From Bacteroidaceae bacterium (GTDB lineage: Bacteria; Bacteroidota; Bacteroidia; Bacteroidales; Barnesiellaceae_A): 5,833 nucleotides of DNA. Positions 1 to 5,817 of this stretch are shown in pieces. The first letter of the stretch is position 1, and each line of letters begins with the position of its first letter. The stretch lies in contig JAFZDG010000150.1 in assembly GCA_017561285.1 (NCBI GenBank), forward strand, positions 1 to 5,833, in the 5' to 3' direction. The notes under the pieces are model-generated. The model worked only from the letters and a program-made list of their open reading frames with translations. It was not told where the DNA came from and did no database searches. Both the position numbers and the translations under genes were made by a program.

Positions 1-799
1 CGCCGTAGATAAAGAGGCTGTCGGGGTAGAGCAACGTGATGTCTTTGATAGCCTCGCGACCGGTAGCAATGTCCCAGAAGTTGTTGCGTTCCGACTTCTC
101 ATCGGTAGGATCGCTGGGCAGACCTATATGCTTGGCAGTATCGTAGCGGAAGCCGCGAGCGCCGCACGCAATAAGGTCGTTGACATATTTCATATAGTAG
201 TATTGGAACTCGGGATTTTCGGTATTAACATCGGGCAATTTACCCATCATACCGGTGGTGCACTCGTAGCGGTCGTTCCATTGAGTAATGTCGGTAAAGC
301 CGTTGGCGTGGAACAGATTTTCGTGACCGCCCACAACGCTGTCGAGAGCCGCTGTTACGGCAGTGTGGTCTATAGCCACGTGATTGGGAAGCACATCTAC
401 CAACACACGCACACCATACTTGTGAGCGCTATCGCACATAGCTTTGAACTCATCGCGCGAGCCAAGCATGTAGTTGCCTATCTTCCAGTCGATGGGTTGA
501 TAGTAGTAGTACCATTTACCGCGCACTGTGTCGCCCTCTTCGCTCCACAAAGCCAGGCCGCCATCCTCGCCCACAAAGCAAGTCTGTGCAGGCGATGTTT
601 GCACCATATCGTAGCCCGCCTCGGCTATCAACTTCATATGCTTGCCAATGGTATTGAACGACCACGACCAAGCGTGCAAAATAACTTCATCGTTGGTAAC
701 CTCGGCCGGAGCTTGGGCACTGTTGCCGGCATTGCCGCAACCCACAAGGCTCAATGATGCAGCAACCATAGTTGCCACAGAAAGAAATTTACTTTTCAT
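1..799 (-). CDS. GH13 alpha-amylase family lipoprotein, N-terminal part (3' end outside window)
   Basis: Reading leftward from ATG at 799, the frame is open for 266 codons to the window edge. Residues 1-21 form a lipoprotein signal: MKSK start, hydrophobic stretch, lipobox LVGC with Cys21, so the enzyme is probably anchored to a membrane and faces outward. The GH13 (beta/alpha)8 barrel follows: WSW near 44-46 with an 'AGYDMVQTSP' strand, conserved region I as DVLPNH (135-140), region V as LPDVNTENP (188-196), and region II as GFRYDTAKH (216-224) with Arg218 and the catalytic nucleophile Asp220. The last visible residues, LFIYG, lead into region III, whose acid/base Glu should be the next codon. 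Family knowledge predicts hydrolysis of alpha-1,4-glucans such as starch. The exact GH13 subfamily and substrate cannot be told from this part. The start is supported by the signal peptide and by a -7 box about 45 bases upstream. Codons are GC-rich, unlike the CRISPR genes to the right. Confidence 0.93.
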   Translation of the reverse strand, partial: MKSKFLSVATMVAASLSLVGCGNAGNSAQAPAEVTNDEVILHAWSWSFNTIGKHMKLIAEAGYDMVQTSPAQTCFVGEDGGLALWSEEGDTVRGKWYYYYQPIDWKIGNYMLGSRDEFKAMCDSAHKYGVRVLVDVLPNHVAIDHTAVTAALDSVVGGHENLFHANGFTDITQWNDRYECTTGMMGKLPDVNTENPEFQYYYMKYVNDLIACGARGFRYDTAKHIGLPSDPTDEKSERNNFWDIATGREAIKDITLLYPDSLFIYG

Positions 800-843
800 A
801 CGATTATAATAGTGATTTTAAAATTGTTACCCATAACACTCGG

Positions 844-851
844 CAAAGGTA
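844..851 (-). promoter_or_regulatory. Putative Bacteroidota -7 box for the amylase gene
   Basis: On the minus strand this octamer reads TACCTTTG, a full match to the Bacteroidota primary sigma -7 consensus TAnnTTTG. It would place the transcript start near 838-840, giving a leader of about 40 bases before the ATG at 799. No good -33 TTTG is visible at the usual 19-21 base spacing; the nearest candidate is a weak CTTTA. The call rests on the octamer and its position. Confidence 0.5.
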
Positions 852-879
852 CAAATAAACGAGCGAAATAATATAAAGC

Positions 880-905
880 TTGCTCGAATATTTAGCAGCG
901 AGCAA
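880..905. repeat. 7-bp stem inverted repeat in the amylase upstream region
   Basis: TTGCTCG (880-886) pairs perfectly with CGAGCAA (899-905) around a 12-base loop. On the minus strand the stem is followed by GCTTTATATTATTT, so it could be a weak terminator for the small genes at 984-1383. Alternatively it is an operator just upstream of the amylase promoter. The T-tract is broken, so a terminator is not a firm call. Confidence 0.3.
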
Positions 906-983
906 AACACACCTTTGCATTTTACCTCACAGGTAACAATTTTGCAACCACATCGGCAACGACACTGCACACCACTGCGGCGC

Positions 984-1061
984 TCACTTGTCGTTGTTAT
1001 GGCCGGTCATATACCCCAGTACCGATATGATGAGCCATAGGATAAATAGAATCTCAAACAT
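984..1061 (-). CDS. Possible 25-residue membrane microprotein
   Basis: A short frame from ATG at 1061 to TGA at 986-984 encodes 25 residues. It begins MFEILFILWL, stays hydrophobic to about residue 19 and ends in a polar tail, GHNNDK. That is the layout of a single-pass membrane microprotein with a charged C-terminus. It starts 34 bases after the stop of the 95-residue gene on the same strand, so the two could share a transcript. A purine-rich GAGG stretch lies about 7-10 bases before the ATG. No family is recognised. A frame this short can occur by chance, but the clean transmembrane pattern followed by a polar tail argues for a real gene. Confidence 0.35.
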   Translation of the reverse strand: MFEILFILWLIISVLGYMTGHNNDK

Positions 1062-1095
1062 AGCCTGCCTCAAAATATGATGATTAAACTCATTG

Positions 1096-1383
1096 TCAGA
1101 ACGCCCACGACACCGCCCTGTTTCTATTGCCAAACCCTATCTCGTGGTAGAACACATCTACATAATGCTCAATGTCGGTAATAGACTTTATCATTCTCTC
1201 GGCCTTCGACTTAGCCGTATCGCCCGGCATAGAATGCACCATAGGCAACATCGTGTCGTCAAACTCACCTGCCTTAAACCGTACCGAAACAAAATTGGCA
1301 GTATCCACCACCATCCACCATCCGGCACACTCGCTCGGCTGCATCACAAAACGTTCCATTGCATTAGTCATAGCATTATCCAT
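1096..1383 (-). CDS. Hypothetical protein, 95 residues
   Basis: ATG at 1383 to TGA at 1098-1096 encodes a soluble 95-residue protein with no signal peptide or membrane segment. I do not recognise the family. Visible traits are a Trp/Met-rich patch (CAGWWMVVD, residues 19-27), an acidic FKAGEFDDTM segment, a Lys/Arg/Glu-rich helix-like stretch near residues 58-68 (AKSKAERMIKS), and a basic, aromatic end (GNRNRAVSWAF). Met9 (MERF) is an alternative start. A -7 box (TACATTTG) lies 30 bases upstream of the first ATG, which supports expression. Base composition matches the amylase side rather than the CRISPR side. The plus-strand frames across this stretch look like shadows. The function is unknown, and nothing ties it to CRISPR immunity beyond adjacency. 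Confidence 0.55.
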   Translation of the reverse strand: MDNAMTNAMERFVMQPSECAGWWMVVDTANFVSVRFKAGEFDDTMLPMVHSMPGDTAKSKAERMIKSITDIEHYVDVFYHEIGFGNRNRAVSWAF

Positions 1384-1412
1384 TTACAAGGGTTAAACAT
1401 CGATTAACACTG

Positions 1413-1420
1413 CAAATGTA
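1413..1420 (-). promoter_or_regulatory. Putative -7 box for the 95-residue hypothetical gene
   Basis: Read on the minus strand the octamer is TACATTTG, a full match to TAnnTTTG. The transcript would start near 1406-1409, leaving a leader of roughly 25 bases before the ATG at 1383. The only upstream TTG sits about 14 bases away, closer than usual, so the -33 part is unconvincing. It lies just beyond the tracrRNA terminator, so the two leftward transcripts would be separate. Confidence 0.45.
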
Positions 1421-1488
1421 CCATCATAGCTGTGCAATATTCTGTGATAGGTGAGTTAAATAATATGTATTTTTATCGAGGCGGGTAT

Positions 1489-1518
1489 AAAAAAAGCGAG
1501 GGCAACAAGTACCCCCAC
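1489..1518 (-). terminator. Rho-independent terminator of the tracrRNA
   Basis: On the minus strand GTGGGGGT (1518-1511) pairs over 8 positions, three of them G-U, with GCCCTCGC (1503-1496) around a 7-base loop. TTTTTTT (1495-1489) follows at once. On the plus strand the stem is followed by TAAATG with no T-tract, so the signal is directional and ends leftward transcription. As in other type II systems, the same hairpin probably serves as the 3' structural stem of the mature tracrRNA. Confidence 0.85.
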
Positions 1519-1571
1519 TCTAAATGTTTTCACAACGGAATAATCCTTATTGTGATTTGATGAAATTTTAT
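1489..1571 (-). ncRNA. tracrRNA of the type II-C CRISPR-Cas system
   Basis: This minus-strand RNA would base-pair with the crRNA repeat and load Cas9. Read 5'-3' it starts with an AT-rich anti-repeat (about 1571-1550, including TTTCATCAAATCACAA). Its complement, ATTGTGATTTGATG, resembles the 5' end of Bacteroidota II-C repeats, which commonly begin GTTGTGATTTG. Next comes CAATAAGG-ATTATTCC-GTTGTG. Here CACAA (1554-1550) can pair with TTGTG (1535-1531) and GGA with TCC inside; CAATAAGG is also found in the nexus of other II-C tracrRNAs such as that of Neisseria. An AAAACATTTA linker leads to a GC-rich terminator hairpin and seven Ts. A -7 box lies a few bases upstream of the proposed start. 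Position beside cas9 in divergent orientation fits known loci. The 5' end is uncertain by several bases. No repeat array is in view to confirm pairing. Confidence 0.85.
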
Positions 1572-1575
1572 GGCG

Positions 1576-1583
1576 CAAATATA
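1576..1583 (-). promoter_or_regulatory. -7 box of the tracrRNA promoter
   Basis: The minus strand reads TATATTTG, a full match to TAnnTTTG, ending 4-5 bases before the proposed tracrRNA start near 1571. The expected -33 position (about 1603-1606) holds only TTCA, a weak match to TTTG. The box overlaps by one base a 12-bp perfect AT palindrome (1583-1594) that lies between the tracrRNA and cas9. Confidence 0.6.
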
Positions 1584-1668
1584 ATAAATTTATTGAACTA
1601 AATGAATGGTTTTCGTAAAAAATTCATACCTTGCGAAAAAATAAAAATAATACCATAACATATAACAT

Positions 1669-3012
1669 ATGAAAACAATACTTGGATTAGACTTGGGAAC
1701 AAACAGCATTGGTTGGGCTGTGGTGAAAGAAGCCGAAAATATTGATGAACAATCTTCTATAATTCGTTTAGGTGTACGGGTTAATCCCCTTACTGTAGAT
1801 GAAAAGAATAATTTTGAGAAAGGAGCTACTATTACTACTGCGGCAGATAGAACACTGAAACGTTGCAGTCGTCGTAATTTACAGCGTTTTAAATTACGAC
1901 GTGATGTTTTGAAAAGAATATTATTGGAAAATAATATTATAAAAGCGGGTACATTATTAAATGAGAGTGGTAAAAACACCACTTACGAAACATTACGGTT
2001 AAGAGCATCTGCTGTAACCCAAGAAATTACACTTGAGCAATTTGCTCGTGTATTAATGGCAATAAATAAAAAACGAGGCTATAAGAGTAGTAGAAAAGCA
2101 AATGCCGAAGAAGGTTTTGCAATAGATGGAATGTCTGTTGCAAAATATCTCTATGAAAATGATTTAACTCCTGGGCAGTATTGTTGTGAACAGTTACTAC
2201 AAGGTAAAAAATTCTTACCAGATTTTTATCGTTCCGATTTGGAAAACGAGTTGAGTAGGATATGGGCATTTCAATCTCAATTTTATGCTGAAATACTGAC
2301 TGATGAATTAAGAGTGCAGTTAAATGGAAAATCTCAAACAAAGTGTTCTGCAATATTTGTTGCAAAATATAAAATTTATACTGCCGAAAATAAAGGTGCA
2401 GATAAAAAATTGCAGGCATATAAATGGCGTAGTTGCGCTTTGCAAGAGCGATTGCCAATAGAGGTCGTAGCATATGTTATATGTAGTATTTGTGGCGAAA
2501 TAAACACATCAAGTGGATACTTAGGTCGCATTAGTGATCGAAGTAAACAATTGTATTTTGATAATATAACAGTAGGTGAGTTTCTGTGGCAGCAAATAAA
2601 TGAGGATAGGCATCGAAGTCTTAAAAATCAGGTCTTTTATAGGCAAGATTATTTAGATGAATTTGAAAAAATATGGGAAAAACAATCTTTGTTTCATAAA
2701 GAATTAACACCACAATTAAAAAAAGAGATTAGAGATATTGTTATTTTCTATCAACGACCTCTTAAAAGCAAGAAATACATTCTTGATTTATGTGAATTAG
2801 AAGCACGTAGTCTTATTGTTGATGTTAATGGTAATAGTAAAACTATCCATATTGGTCCTAAAGTCTGTCCTAAGTCATCTCCTATTTTTCAAGAATTTAG
2901 AATTTGGCAACGTCTTAATGATGTAAGAGTAACTATTCATGGAAAAAATCCAGATACTCAACGCAAAGAATATTATTCGAGAGAACTTACTCTTGAAGAA
3001 AAGAGTTGTTAG
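1669..3012 (+). CDS. cas9: Cas9 N-terminal piece: RuvC-I, bridge helix, part of REC lobe
   Basis: This 447-residue frame opens with RuvC-I (GLDLGTNSIGWAV, catalytic Asp8). The Arg-rich bridge helix follows at about residues 59-86 (DRTLKRCSRRNLQRFKLRR), then the REC lobe with family-typical markers: a NKKRGYKSSRK segment near 133-143, FYQRPLKSKK and FQEFRIWQRLNDVRV. It ends in ELTLEEK followed by the out-of-frame residues Ser-Cys and a TAG at 3010-3012. By itself it lacks HNH, RuvC-II and RuvC-III, so it cannot cut DNA. The ATG at 1669 is followed directly by the conserved RuvC-I strand, so no earlier start is needed. The gene is far AT-richer than the amylase side. Confidence 0.85.
   Translation: MKTILGLDLGTNSIGWAVVKEAENIDEQSSIIRLGVRVNPLTVDEKNNFEKGATITTAADRTLKRCSRRNLQRFKLRRDVLKRILLENNIIKAGTLLNESGKNTTYETLRLRASAVTQEITLEQFARVLMAINKKRGYKSSRKANAEEGFAIDGMSVAKYLYENDLTPGQYCCEQLLQGKKFLPDFYRSDLENELSRIWAFQSQFYAEILTDELRVQLNGKSQTKCSAIFVAKYKIYTAENKGADKKLQAYKWRSCALQERLPIEVVAYVICSICGEINTSSGYLGRISDRSKQLYFDNITVGEFLWQQINEDRHRSLKNQVFYRQDYLDEFEKIWEKQSLFHKELTPQLKKEIRDIVIFYQRPLKSKKYILDLCELEARSLIVDVNGNSKTIHIGPKVCPKSSPIFQEFRIWQRLNDVRVTIHGKNPDTQRKEYYSRELTLEEKSC
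2997..3009 (+). other. cas9: Frameshift site within cas9
   Basis: The upstream frame stops at 3010-3012 (TAG) and the downstream frame is blocked by TGA at 2994-2996, so the change of frame must fall inside these 13 bases. They contain a run of four As (2999-3002). Adding one A gives GAA GAA AAA GAG TTG TTA, translating to EEKELLASELLLN, which joins both pieces without any gap in the Cas9 pattern. Loss of one A from a run of five is the simplest explanation. Confidence 0.85.
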
Positions 3013-5813
3013 CGTCAGAGTTATTGCTTAACCGTAAATTGTCTAAAAAAGATGTTTTAAAACTTTTATTTAAGACTGAAAAAGAAAAAGATATAAATTT
3101 CAAAGATTTTGATGGTAATACAACGTACTCCGAACTTTTTGAAAAGTATCTTAATATCATTGAACTTACCGGACATTCATTACCTCATAATATAAAATCT
3201 GCTGCTGATAAAATCGATGCCGTTGCGCAAATTTTCAATGCTTGTGGCTATAATACAGATATTTTGTCGTTTGATTCTTCTTTGAATTCTGATGAGTGTT
3301 ACAATCAAGCATATTATAGATTGTGGCACCTACTCTATTCTTATGAGGGAGATAATTCCAAAACAGGTATTGAAAGCCTTATTAATAAAATAATTGAAAT
3401 TACAGGTTTTGAAAGAGAGTATGCTACAATGTTGGCCGGCATTAATTATAAATCTGAATATGGTAACTTGAGTAGTAAGGCTATGCACAAAATATTGCCA
3501 TTTATGCATGCTGGTAATGATTATGCATTGGCCTGTGTCTATGCCGGATACAGACATTCAAAGGATTCTTTGACGAAAGATGAGATTGAAAAGAAAATCT
3601 TAAAATCTCGCTTGGAGATAATTCCTAAAAATACGCTTAGAAATCCTGTCGTAGAGAAAATCCTAAATCAAATGGTTCATATAGTCAATGGTGTTATTGA
3701 GCAATATGGTCCTATTGATGAAATACGTATAGAGTTGGCGCGAGAGTTAAAACACTCTGCTTCGGAAAGAGCTGATATGTATAATAATATTAACAAAGCA
3801 AACAAAGAAAATGAAAATATAAGGGCTATTCTTATTTCAGAATTCAATATCTCTCATCCATCTCGCAATGATATTGTACGCTATAAATTATATAAAGAGT
3901 TAGAGCCTATGGGGTATAAAACTTTATATTCTAATACCTATATACCTAAAGAAAAACTATTCTCTAAAAATTTTGATATAGAGCATATTATTCCACGATC
4001 TCGTTTGTTCGATGATTCTTTTTCAAATAAGACATTGGAGGCTCGTGATATAAATATTGAGAAAGGTAGTATGACGGCTTATGATTATGTCGCATGGAAA
4101 TATGGAATAGCGGGTGATTATAGTATCGATTCTTATGAAAACCGTATAGATACTCTATTCAAAACAGGTAATATATCTAAGGCAAAGTGGAAGAAACTAC
4201 GTATGCGAGAGGCTGATATTCCACAAGATTTTATAGATAGAGATTTGAGAAATTCGCAATATATAGCACGTGAGGCTATGCGTATGTTGCATCAAGTAGT
4301 TCGTACGGTTGTTCCTACAGTAGGAGCAATCACTGCTCGTTTACGTGAAGATTGGCAGTTGATAGATGTTATGCAGGAGTTGAATTGGGAAAAATTTGAG
4401 AAGGTTGGAATGACCTCATATTATGAAGATAAAGATGGTCATCGCATTAAGCAGATAGAAAATTGGACTAAGCGAAACGATCACCGTCACCATGCGATGG
4501 ATGCTCTAACCATTGCTTTTACGAAGCATTCTTATATCCAATATCTAAATAATATGAATGCGCGAATGGATAAAACCTCCGAAATATACGCCATAGAGCA
4601 CAAAGAATTGGAACGCAATAGTAATGGTAAATTGCGCTTTAAATCGCCAATATATCCTGTTACACAGTTTAGGCAAGAGGCAATGAAACATTTGCAAATG
4701 ATATTGGTGTCAATAAAAGCCAAAAACAAAGTGATGACGGCAAATGTTAATAAGACCAAGATTCGTGGAGGTTTTAAGAAACGACAACAACTTACTCCTC
4801 GGGGACAATTGCATCTTGAAACAGTGTACGCTTCTCGTAGATTAATTTCATATGAGGAAAAAAGTGTAGGAGGAACGTTTACACAAGATGTTATAGCATC
4901 TGTCGTATCGCCTATATACCGAAAGGCTCTTTTTGATCGTTTGCTGCAATATAATGGAGATGCAAAAAAAGCTTTTACCGGTCGTAATAGTCTTGATAAA
5001 AATCCTATTTATACTTCTACCGATAGCATTGTACCCAATGTGGTGAAAGTACGTAAAGAGGAAATCGTATATACAATACGCAAGGATATAACACCCGATT
5101 TGAAAATAGATAAAGTTATAGATAAACGATTGAGAATCATTTTGCAAGAGCGTCTCAATGCATATGGTGGTGATGCCAAGAAGGCTTTTTCAGATTTAGA
5201 GAATAATCCTATTTGGCTCAATAAGGAAAAAGGGATTTCAATAAAGAAAGTAGCTGTAAAAGGTTTAAGTAATGCAATCTCTCTGCATGAGAAGCGAGAT
5301 AATACAGGTGCTTTTGTTTCTGATAATAGAGGTCAACGTGTACCAACCGATTTTGTTAATACCGGTAATAATCATCACGTTGCTATATATCGCGATACCG
5401 ATGGAAACTTGCAAGAACGTGTCGTATCATTTATGGAAGCTACAGCTCGGTATATACAAGGTCTCCCCATTGTAGATAAGAGTTATAATTGTGAGTTTGG
5501 TTGGAAATTCCTTTTTACAATGAAGCAGAATGAGTATTTTATATTCCCCGATGAAAGAGCAGGTTTTTATCCGTCTGAAGTTGATTTGACCGATAGTAAC
5601 AATTATGCCTATATCAGTCCGTATTTGTATCGTGTGCAAAAATTCTCAACTAAAGATTATGTGTTCCGTCATCATTTAGAAACGGTTGTTGATAGTGAAA
5701 CGAAGTTGAAGAACTATACGTGGAAGCGAATAACAAATCTTTCTAATCTTGAGGGTGTGATAAAAGTTCGCATCAATCATTTAGGTGAAATTGTAAAGGT
5801 TGGAGAGGAGTAA
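3006..5813 (+). CDS. cas9: Cas9 C-terminal piece: rest of REC, RuvC-II, HNH, RuvC-III, C-terminal domain
   Basis: About 935 residues, collinear with the N-terminal piece. It resumes the REC lobe (LLLNRKLSKKDVLKLL), then shows RuvC-II (IDEIRIELARELK, Glu243 of this piece), HNH (FDIEHIIPRSRLF with His327, SNK Asn341, and INIEKG Asn350), RuvC-III (NDHRHHAMDAL, His496 and Asp499), and a long C-terminal region expected to hold the WED and PAM-interacting parts. That region contains two GDAKKAF modules. It has no convincing start of its own: the frame opens after a stop at 2994-2996, the first possible start is TTG at 3006, and the first in-frame ATG is some 140 codons later inside REC. It therefore reads as the downstream part of a frameshifted gene. 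Its stop lies four bases before the cas1 ATG. Confidence 0.85.
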   Translation: MLASELLLNRKLSKKDVLKLLFKTEKEKDINFKDFDGNTTYSELFEKYLNIIELTGHSLPHNIKSAADKIDAVAQIFNACGYNTDILSFDSSLNSDECYNQAYYRLWHLLYSYEGDNSKTGIESLINKIIEITGFEREYATMLAGINYKSEYGNLSSKAMHKILPFMHAGNDYALACVYAGYRHSKDSLTKDEIEKKILKSRLEIIPKNTLRNPVVEKILNQMVHIVNGVIEQYGPIDEIRIELARELKHSASERADMYNNINKANKENENIRAILISEFNISHPSRNDIVRYKLYKELEPMGYKTLYSNTYIPKEKLFSKNFDIEHIIPRSRLFDDSFSNKTLEARDINIEKGSMTAYDYVAWKYGIAGDYSIDSYENRIDTLFKTGNISKAKWKKLRMREADIPQDFIDRDLRNSQYIAREAMRMLHQVVRTVVPTVGAITARLREDWQLIDVMQELNWEKFEKVGMTSYYEDKDGHRIKQIENWTKRNDHRHHAMDALTIAFTKHSYIQYLNNMNARMDKTSEIYAIEHKELERNSNGKLRFKSPIYPVTQFRQEAMKHLQMILVSIKAKNKVMTANVNKTKIRGGFKKRQQLTPRGQLHLETVYASRRLISYEEKSVGGTFTQDVIASVVSPIYRKALFDRLLQYNGDAKKAFTGRNSLDKNPIYTSTDSIVPNVVKVRKEEIVYTIRKDITPDLKIDKVIDKRLRIILQERLNAYGGDAKKAFSDLENNPIWLNKEKGISIKKVAVKGLSNAISLHEKRDNTGAFVSDNRGQRVPTDFVNTGNNHHVAIYRDTDGNLQERVVSFMEATARYIQGLPIVDKSYNCEFGWKFLFTMKQNEYFIFPDERAGFYPSEVDLTDSNNYAYISPYLYRVQKFSTKDYVFRHHLETVVDSETKLKNYTWKRITNLSNLEGVIKVRINHLGEIVKVGEE
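4914..5222 (+). repeat. Two diverged copies of a GDAKKAF module inside Cas9
   Basis: Protein-level repeat in the C-terminal domain. Copy 1 (4914-5018) reads like RxxLFDRLLQYNGDAKKAF with NPIY after it. Copy 2 (5127-5222) reads RxxILQERLNAYGGDAKKAF with NPIW after it. The GDAKKAF cores are 213 bases, 71 residues, apart. The DNA of the copies is diverged, so this is an old internal duplication rather than a recent one. As far as I recall similar GDPKKAF-type segments occur in related Bacteroidota Cas9 proteins. Their role is not known to me; position suggests the domain that contacts the guide and PAM. Confidence 0.65.
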
Positions 5814-5817
5814 TGCT

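Larger units (their letters stand above)
820..943. repeat. 12-bp perfect inverted repeat flanking the amylase promoter
   Basis: AAAATTGTTACC occurs on the plus strand at 820-831 and on the minus strand at 943-932, a perfect 12-bp inverted repeat about 100 bases apart. The distal arm is itself part of a short palindrome, TTACCT-CAC-AGGTAA (922-936). Together the copies bracket the -7 box at 844-851. A role as paired operator sites for a regulator of the amylase gene is inference; no regulator gene is visible. Confidence 0.4.
1669..5813 (+). pseudogene. cas9: Type II-C Cas9 nuclease gene, interrupted by a single-base frameshift
   Basis: Taken whole, this locus encodes an RNA-guided DNA endonuclease that uses crRNA:tracrRNA to cut both strands of invading DNA. 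Two overlapping frames join at 2997-3009. Restoring one base there gives about 1381 residues, in line with the large Bacteroidota II-C proteins. In the joined numbering the catalytic set is complete: Asp8 (RuvC-I), Glu689 (RuvC-II, IELARE), His773 with Asn787 and Asn796 (HNH, DIEHIIP), and His942 and Asp945 (RuvC-III, HHAMDA). No other frame break is seen. The start at 1669 gives the canonical GLDLGTNSIGWAV opening and has an A-rich leader with no Shine-Dalgarno site, as is normal in this phylum. The break could be a real loss-of-function deletion or a sequencing or assembly error in an A run; the intact remainder means it is recent or artefactual. Confidence 0.88.

Noticed and set aside
128..757. 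Long plus-strand open frame of 209 codons
   Set aside because: It lies antisense to the GH13 lipoprotein gene, which shows a lipobox and conserved motifs. The plus-strand product resembles no family and is a shadow of GC-rich codons.
1093..1407. Plus-strand frames opposite the 95-residue gene
   Set aside because: Their products are rich in His and Arg with no recognisable pattern, and no promoter was seen. The minus-strand frame has a -7 box and better composition.
1627..1634. TACCTTGC as a cas9 -7 box
   Set aside because: It matches only the TA and TT positions of TAnnTTTG and has no -33 element at the right spacing, so the cas9 promoter is left uncalled.
1384..1668. CRISPR array in the intergenic region
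   Set aside because: Only one repeat-like segment exists and it is the tracrRNA anti-repeat; there are no regularly spaced direct repeats anywhere in the window.
1590..1982. Minus-strand 130-codon frame across the cas9 start
   Set aside because: Antisense to the RuvC-I and bridge-helix coding region; its sequence is the usual hydrophobic/basic shadow of AT-rich coding DNA.
2027..2473. Minus-strand frame within cas9
   Set aside because: Shadow of the REC-lobe coding region. The smaller minus-strand frames at 3330-3557, 4532-4759, 4848-5221 and 5427-5639, and the plus-strand one at 5272-5475, were dropped for the same reason.
3006..5813. The C-terminal piece as an independent, naturally split Cas9 subunit
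   Set aside because: It has no credible start codon or leader, and one added base joins it perfectly to the upstream piece, so a frameshift explains it better.
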